DNA from: Paguma larvata
Taxonomy: Eukaryota > Chordata > Mammalia > Carnivora > Viverridae
Assembly: GCA_030068075.1 (NCBI GenBank)
Contig: CM057826.1
Location: forward strand, 36,816,211-36,880,210
Length of the DNA: 64,000 nucleotides
Direction: 5' to 3'
Numbering within the stretch: the first letter of the stretch is position 1; the number at the start of each line of letters is the position of its first letter. The notes below the pieces were generated by a model. The model was given only the letters and a program-made list of their open reading frames with translations, searched no databases and was not told where the DNA came from. Below are positions 59,976 through 64,000 of the stretch, piece after piece. The position numbers were made by a program, and so were the translations under genes.

Positions 59976-62084
59976 GAGGTACAAAAAAAAATTTTTTTTT
60001 ATTTTACTGTATTTGAGAATGACTCTGGATCTTGGGAGGATAGTATCTTTGGCACCCTCCTTGAGGACGCTTCTTTCATCCGTGGTGTCATTCAGTACTC
60101 TATCCAGTTATCCTCCCTTTACAGATTCTCAACCAACTTACAGTTAAACAAGGTAATGGGACTAGATCTGGGCAATAGGCTGTGGGTGGAAGTGACAAGA
60201 ATTCCAAGCTAAAGCATAGCAAAGCAGAGGCAAGATCACTCTGCTGACTCTTCTGATGCATCGACTAAGAGGGCCGCGGATTCAGGGTGGTCCACTACAC
60301 TTGTATGTCTCGGGAAAGGTGGGTGAGGAAGGTCAGAGAAAGGGAGGAGCCCTCAGCATGAGTAACGAGTTGCTCCGGACAGTCACCTGGTCTGATAGCA
60401 AACTTTGCATGAATTAAGAACTCACCTGCCATGTTAAGGAACTTTGATTCGAGGGCTTGTCTTAGGACACCAACATGGTCTAGCCTCCTCTGATATAATA
60501 GCCAATTGTGCAACATGATCTGCATGACTAATTTTTAAATAAATAAATTCCATTCAGTACTGGGTGAAGGCCAAGAAGGCCATTTCCAGTTATGTGAAGT
60601 TTATTTGGCCGAGCTACACCAATGTTAAAATACTAGTGAATTGAATCTACACAAATTCTAAAATATAACTTAAAAGTAGGATTTTAGAAAGTTTCATGTA
60701 TACATTATAGCTCTCTACAGTATGTCAATCAAAACATTTAATGCTATTTTTTTGCCAACATTTAACAAAGGAGAAAATGATCAGGATTTTAATTGACTGT
60801 AACATTTCTTATAAAGGATGAAGTATTTCCTTCATAAAGAAGAGAGTGCAGAATAAGGGTGACATTTATCATAGTGGATAGCAATACAGGTTTTTTATCT
60901 GAGCAAATTCCAAGTTGGGACTAGGAGTCTGTCTATTTGGTGCCAATGGCGGAGTGAAAGAAAGCTTAACATAAGCCTGTAACTTTCTACACAGAGTTTC
61001 TAAAGGCCAACCACTTCCTCACACTGTGTAGGATATGCTCCGTTTCTCTTCAGTAATGCTCAAGGGCTTAGCATAATAGGAAGGTAAGAATCAAAGGCCA
61101 GGGTGGAGGAGGTGGCCATCGGCTATTTTACTATCAATTCTAGTTTCCTTAAGGGGTTTAAAACTGTCACTCTGTTCAAAGGTTTAAGCACTTATGACAG
61201 CCTTGGGCAGGAGAAAGTCGATTTTCCGCTATAATATTATAATAGCACTTGTATTATAGTGAGCTGTACTCACGTGAATTTGGGTCTAGTGGGATGTGAT
61301 TCCCAGTGTGGCAACTTTATGGGGACTGTTTCTAGTCTTACTAGACTTGTGATATATGGTTTGTAATATTTAGAAATAGTCTTTTTCCCATCCCTCACAG
61401 TGATGGCTTTATTATTTTTTTTAGTTGTTGTTTTCTTTGTTTTCAAATGAAAGCAAATAGATTACAATTGCCTTTTTGAAATATCTTAAACTGCTTAAGA
61501 GAATTGGTGAATGATGAAGGTCTCATATGAAAATAAAAAAATGTCTAAGATACTATGAAAGTTTATGTATTCTAAAATGTTTTTATTCTAAAAGTGTTAT
61601 TAATTCAGAATTTTCCTTAAATCATAAGAATGTCTTTATAAATAGATTGAACAAAATATACCTACCTAAATATTTGCATTTAATTCCATGGAGTTTTATT
61701 ATTTCAAATACAAATTATTATATACTTAGAGCTAAGTTTCTGCTTTGACTTAATAATGATAACCAATAGGCATTAATAATGCCTTTAATTCTGATTAAAC
61801 CTATACTTCCCTGATAAATAGCAAAGATAAAAAGGAAAACAAATATTTATAGAATTAATTGTAGCTCATCTTAAAACAAAAGTGAAATATAATGCCACCT
61901 GGGAAATTTTAACTTTCTCCAATAATTCGTGTAACCTGCAAGAATTAAGCAGTGTGAAATTATAACCCCGTGTCTGATAGTCTGTTAAATCTGTATGGTC
62001 TACAGTCACAGAAACATTTGCAAAACAAAACATTCCATTATAGGAATAATGCCATTATAGGAAGCTATATCCTTCAGTTGTAAG
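59976..62084. other. Unassigned DNA
   Basis: From 59976 to about 60540 the GC content is still raised, with open frames at 59928-60212 (plus) and 60295-60525 (minus) that I cannot identify. From 60540 onward it is AT-rich and unremarkable. No repeat assigned. Confidence 0.4.
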
Positions 62085-62395
62085 ATAAATTAGTTATGAG
62101 ACTCTAATATACAGCATGGTGACTATAGTTAATAATACTATATTAGTATAATATACTTAAAATTTTTCCAAGAGAGTAGATCTTAAGTGTTCTCAACAAC
62201 AAAAAAAAGGACAGAAAGAAAGAGAGAGGAAAAAAAAAAAGCTAACACTGTGAGGTGATGGAAGTGTTAATTAACTTGATTGTGGTAATCATATCACAAT
62301 GCATACATATATTGAATCTTCAGATTGTACACCTATTAAAAAATCATGCTTTTTATTTGTCAATCATGCATCAATAAAGCTGAAAAATCTAAACA
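62085..62395 (+). mobile_element. Old L1 3' end
   Basis: ATACAGCATGGTGACTATAG, TTAATAATACTATATTAGTA, AGAGTAGATCTTAAGTGTTC, GAGGTGATGGAAGTGTTAAT, GTGGTAATCATATCACAATG, TTGTACACCTATTAA and the terminal CATCAATAAAGCTGAAAAAT are the L1 3' UTR signature in order. Confidence 0.85.
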
Positions 62396-62904
62396 AATAA
62401 AAGAACCTATATATATCATAATCATTTATGAAATTTCATCTGTGTTTTGAAAAGTAAGTTCTTAATGATGTAAAAATAAATCAGTTATTTATCCTGCTTT
62501 GTTCATTACTAAAATGAAAAAAAAAAGAGAAAAAAATTAAAACATACCAATCTTTCTTTCGTCTAACTTTAGCCAACATTGCCTTCATTCTAATAAACTT
62601 TCCAAGACCATATTTAAAAAAATAGTTACACTGAATATTAGTATTTCCTTTAGGTAACAGTGTTGATTCTATGGAACAGGGTGATGGTTTTGTGTGTAAA
62701 AGTTTTTATTTCATAAGCTTCTGTAAAGTGCTTATCTATTTGAATCAGGCCATTCGACAAGATAGTGTGTAAGCTTTGTAAAGGTGTTTACTAGAAGTAA
62801 ATATATTTGAATAAATGCATACTATTACTATATTTATCAAGTCAGGAAAGTTGAAAGCAGAACAGAAAGGAAGCAAGTTGTGGCCCATAAAAAGTGCAAA
62901 AAAT
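62396..62904. other. Unassigned AT-rich DNA
   Basis: No gene or repeat recognised. Confidence 0.45.
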
Positions 62905-63045
62905 TGTTACAGCTACTTTTTCAAGCACTTAACTAGTTCCCAGACAATAGGCAAAATCCTTTATGAAAACCATCTTATTTAATTCTTACCCTGTGACTAA
63001 GGTACTAGTAATTTTATTTTACAGCTATATTTATAAAGCATGATG
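62905..63045 (-). mobile_element. MIR ancient SINE, inverted
   Basis: ACAGCTACTTTTTCAAGCAC, TTAACTAGTTCCCAGACAAT, AAATCCTTTATGAAAACCAT, CTTATTTAATTCTTACCCTG and ATTTTATTTTACAGC follow the reverse-complement MIR order. Confidence 0.78.
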
Positions 63046-63449
63046 CAATTTTTAATAACATCTGTTACTTGTTTCTCATAATCATACTATAAAGCAGGTG
63101 CAGTCACTTCATGAGGAATCTGAGAGCCATTCAGCCAGTTCATTTACCCACAATTGCTGCTCTCCAAACAGAGGACTTTGCACCAACATTTCACATAGTT
63201 ATTTCCATCAAATGAAAAATAATTTGAGAGCTGAAATCCTGGTGACCAAATAGGTCCCTGTGATTACTCATCACATTGAATTTAGTGGTTATTCAACTTC
63301 AGGTTCACAAGACATAAATTGTTTTTTTATCTTGAGTTCAATGACTATGTGATAATATAGAAAAAAATCATTAGCCAATAAGTAGGAAAGCACATATTTG
63401 CATACCTGATTTTAACAATTTCTAAGGATATATATACTAATTAAGAGAA
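63046..63449. other. Unassigned DNA
   Basis: A second weak MIR-like stretch may lie at about 63070-63135 (AATCATACTATAAAGCAGGT, GAGGAATCTGAGAGCC), not strong enough to call. Nothing else recognised. Confidence 0.4.
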
Positions 63450-63650
63450 AAGCAGTGTGGGGATTGAGCATCTGAGCTCCATCCAGGGTCAGAATCCCAG
63501 TCTTGCTACCCCTCCATGTGACCTGAAGAGTAACTTACTTTGCTGAACTTAAGTTTTAATAATACCTATGTCATAGAGTTCCTACAAGGATTAATCCATT
63601 CAAAGAACTTAGACCAGTGCTTAGCCCAAGCAGTTTCTCAATAATTCTTA
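63450..63650 (+). mobile_element. MIR ancient SINE
   Basis: AGCATCTGAGCTCCATCCAG, GGTCAGAATCCCAGTCTTGC, CATGTGACCTGAAGAGTAAC, TTACTTTGCTGAACTTAAGT, ATACCTATGTCATAGAGTTC and AACTTAGACCAGTGCTTAGC cover nearly the whole MIR consensus. Confidence 0.87.
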
Positions 63651-63720
63651 AGGAGCACTGTGCAAGTAGGTGGACATATCTATACATGTGCTCAGCTTCT
63701 GCTCTCAAGAGATATTAATA

Positions 63721-63930
63721 GGGGGGGCACCTGGTGGCTCAGTCAGTTAAGCATCTGACTCTTGATTTCTCCCCAGTTCATGATCTCACAGTTTAAGAGT
63801 TCAAGCCCTGTGTTGGGCTCTGCACTGACAGCACAGAGCCTGCTTGGGATTCTCTCTCCCTCTCTCTCTCTGCTCTTCTCCCATTCACACTCTCTCTCTC
63901 TCTCAAAATAAATAAATATTTTTTAAAAAG
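63721..63930 (+). mobile_element. CAN-SINE with 10-bp target-site duplication
   Basis: Head GGGGGGCACCTGGTGGCTCA (one G missing from the A-box region), TCATGATCTCACAG, GGCTCTGCACTGACAGCACA, CT-rich part and tail AAAATAAATAAATATTTTTT. Flanked by GATATTAATA (63711-63720) and GATATTAGTA (63931-63940), one mismatch. Confidence 0.94.
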
Positions 63931-64000
63931 GATATTAGTATGAAAGATTGACTTATAAAACAATTTCTTAAAACAGTGTGATTACATTATTTAGTGCTTC

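Noticed and set aside
60295..60525. 76-codon minus-strand frame downstream of the LTR-like segment, considered as a retroviral or cellular gene fragment
   Set aside because: No motif of gag, protease, polymerase or envelope is recognisable and the frame is isolated.
1..64000. Search for CRISPR arrays, bacterial operons, toxin or phage modules
   Set aside because: None present. There are no regularly spaced repeats and no Shine-Dalgarno-led frames, and the repeat content is mammalian throughout.

Overview
This window is nuclear DNA from a mammal, most likely a cat-family carnivore. The main evidence is nineteen copies of a tRNA-Lys-derived SINE with a GGGGCGCCTGGGTGGCTCAG-type head, a middle section reading GACAGCTCAGAGCCTGGAGCC, a CT-rich stretch and an AATAAATAAA tail. 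That is the feliform CAN-SINE layout, not the shorter dog type. The L1 remnants are carnivore-like, and older mammal-wide repeats (MIR, L2, MER5, Tigger, MaLR LTRs, old L1) lie between them. I see no bacterial-type gene, operon, CRISPR array or rRNA gene, and no tRNA gene apart from the tRNA-derived heads of the SINEs.

I found no protein-coding exon I would defend. The open frames are all short (133 codons or less). They fall in AT-rich unique DNA, in CT/GA simple repeats, in antisense frames of SINEs, or in L1 remnants. The window reads as intergenic or deep intronic sequence. The only protein-derived sequences recognised are dead L1 ORF1 and ORF2 remnants at 21.7-24.6 kb, an antisense L1 5' half at 9.2-11.5 kb, an antisense L1 3' half at 52.9-54.2 kb and an old coiled-coil fragment near 57.1 kb.

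Layout. 0-4 kb: SINE and L1 tails with a compound microsatellite. 4-9 kb: mostly unique. 9.2-11.5 kb: old antisense L1. 12.8-14.4 kb: old L1 3' end split by a MaLR LTR. 17.5-17.9 kb: Tigger-type DNA transposon remnant. 20-24.7 kb: carnivore L1 5' part (5' UTR, ORF1, start of ORF2) interrupted by four SINEs and ending in a GA-rich tract. 25-42 kb: mainly unique sequence with scattered SINE, MIR, L2, MER5 and MaLR copies. 42.5-45.3 kb: dense repeats, including two SINEs at one re-used target site. 45-52 kb: mostly unique. 52.9-54.4 kb: antisense L1 3' part. 56-57.3 kb: L2 and an old L1-like segment. 58.7-60 kb: a CpG-richer retroviral-LTR-like segment. 62-64 kb: L1 tail, two MIRs and a SINE.

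Repeat family names are assigned by reading against remembered consensus features. Boundaries are approximate unless a target-site duplication (TSD) fixes them. No undescribed functional system is supported. The most informative signals are the insertion histories (re-used target site, SINE pair sharing one TSD, LTR nested in L1) and the unassigned LTR-like segment at 58.7-60 kb.
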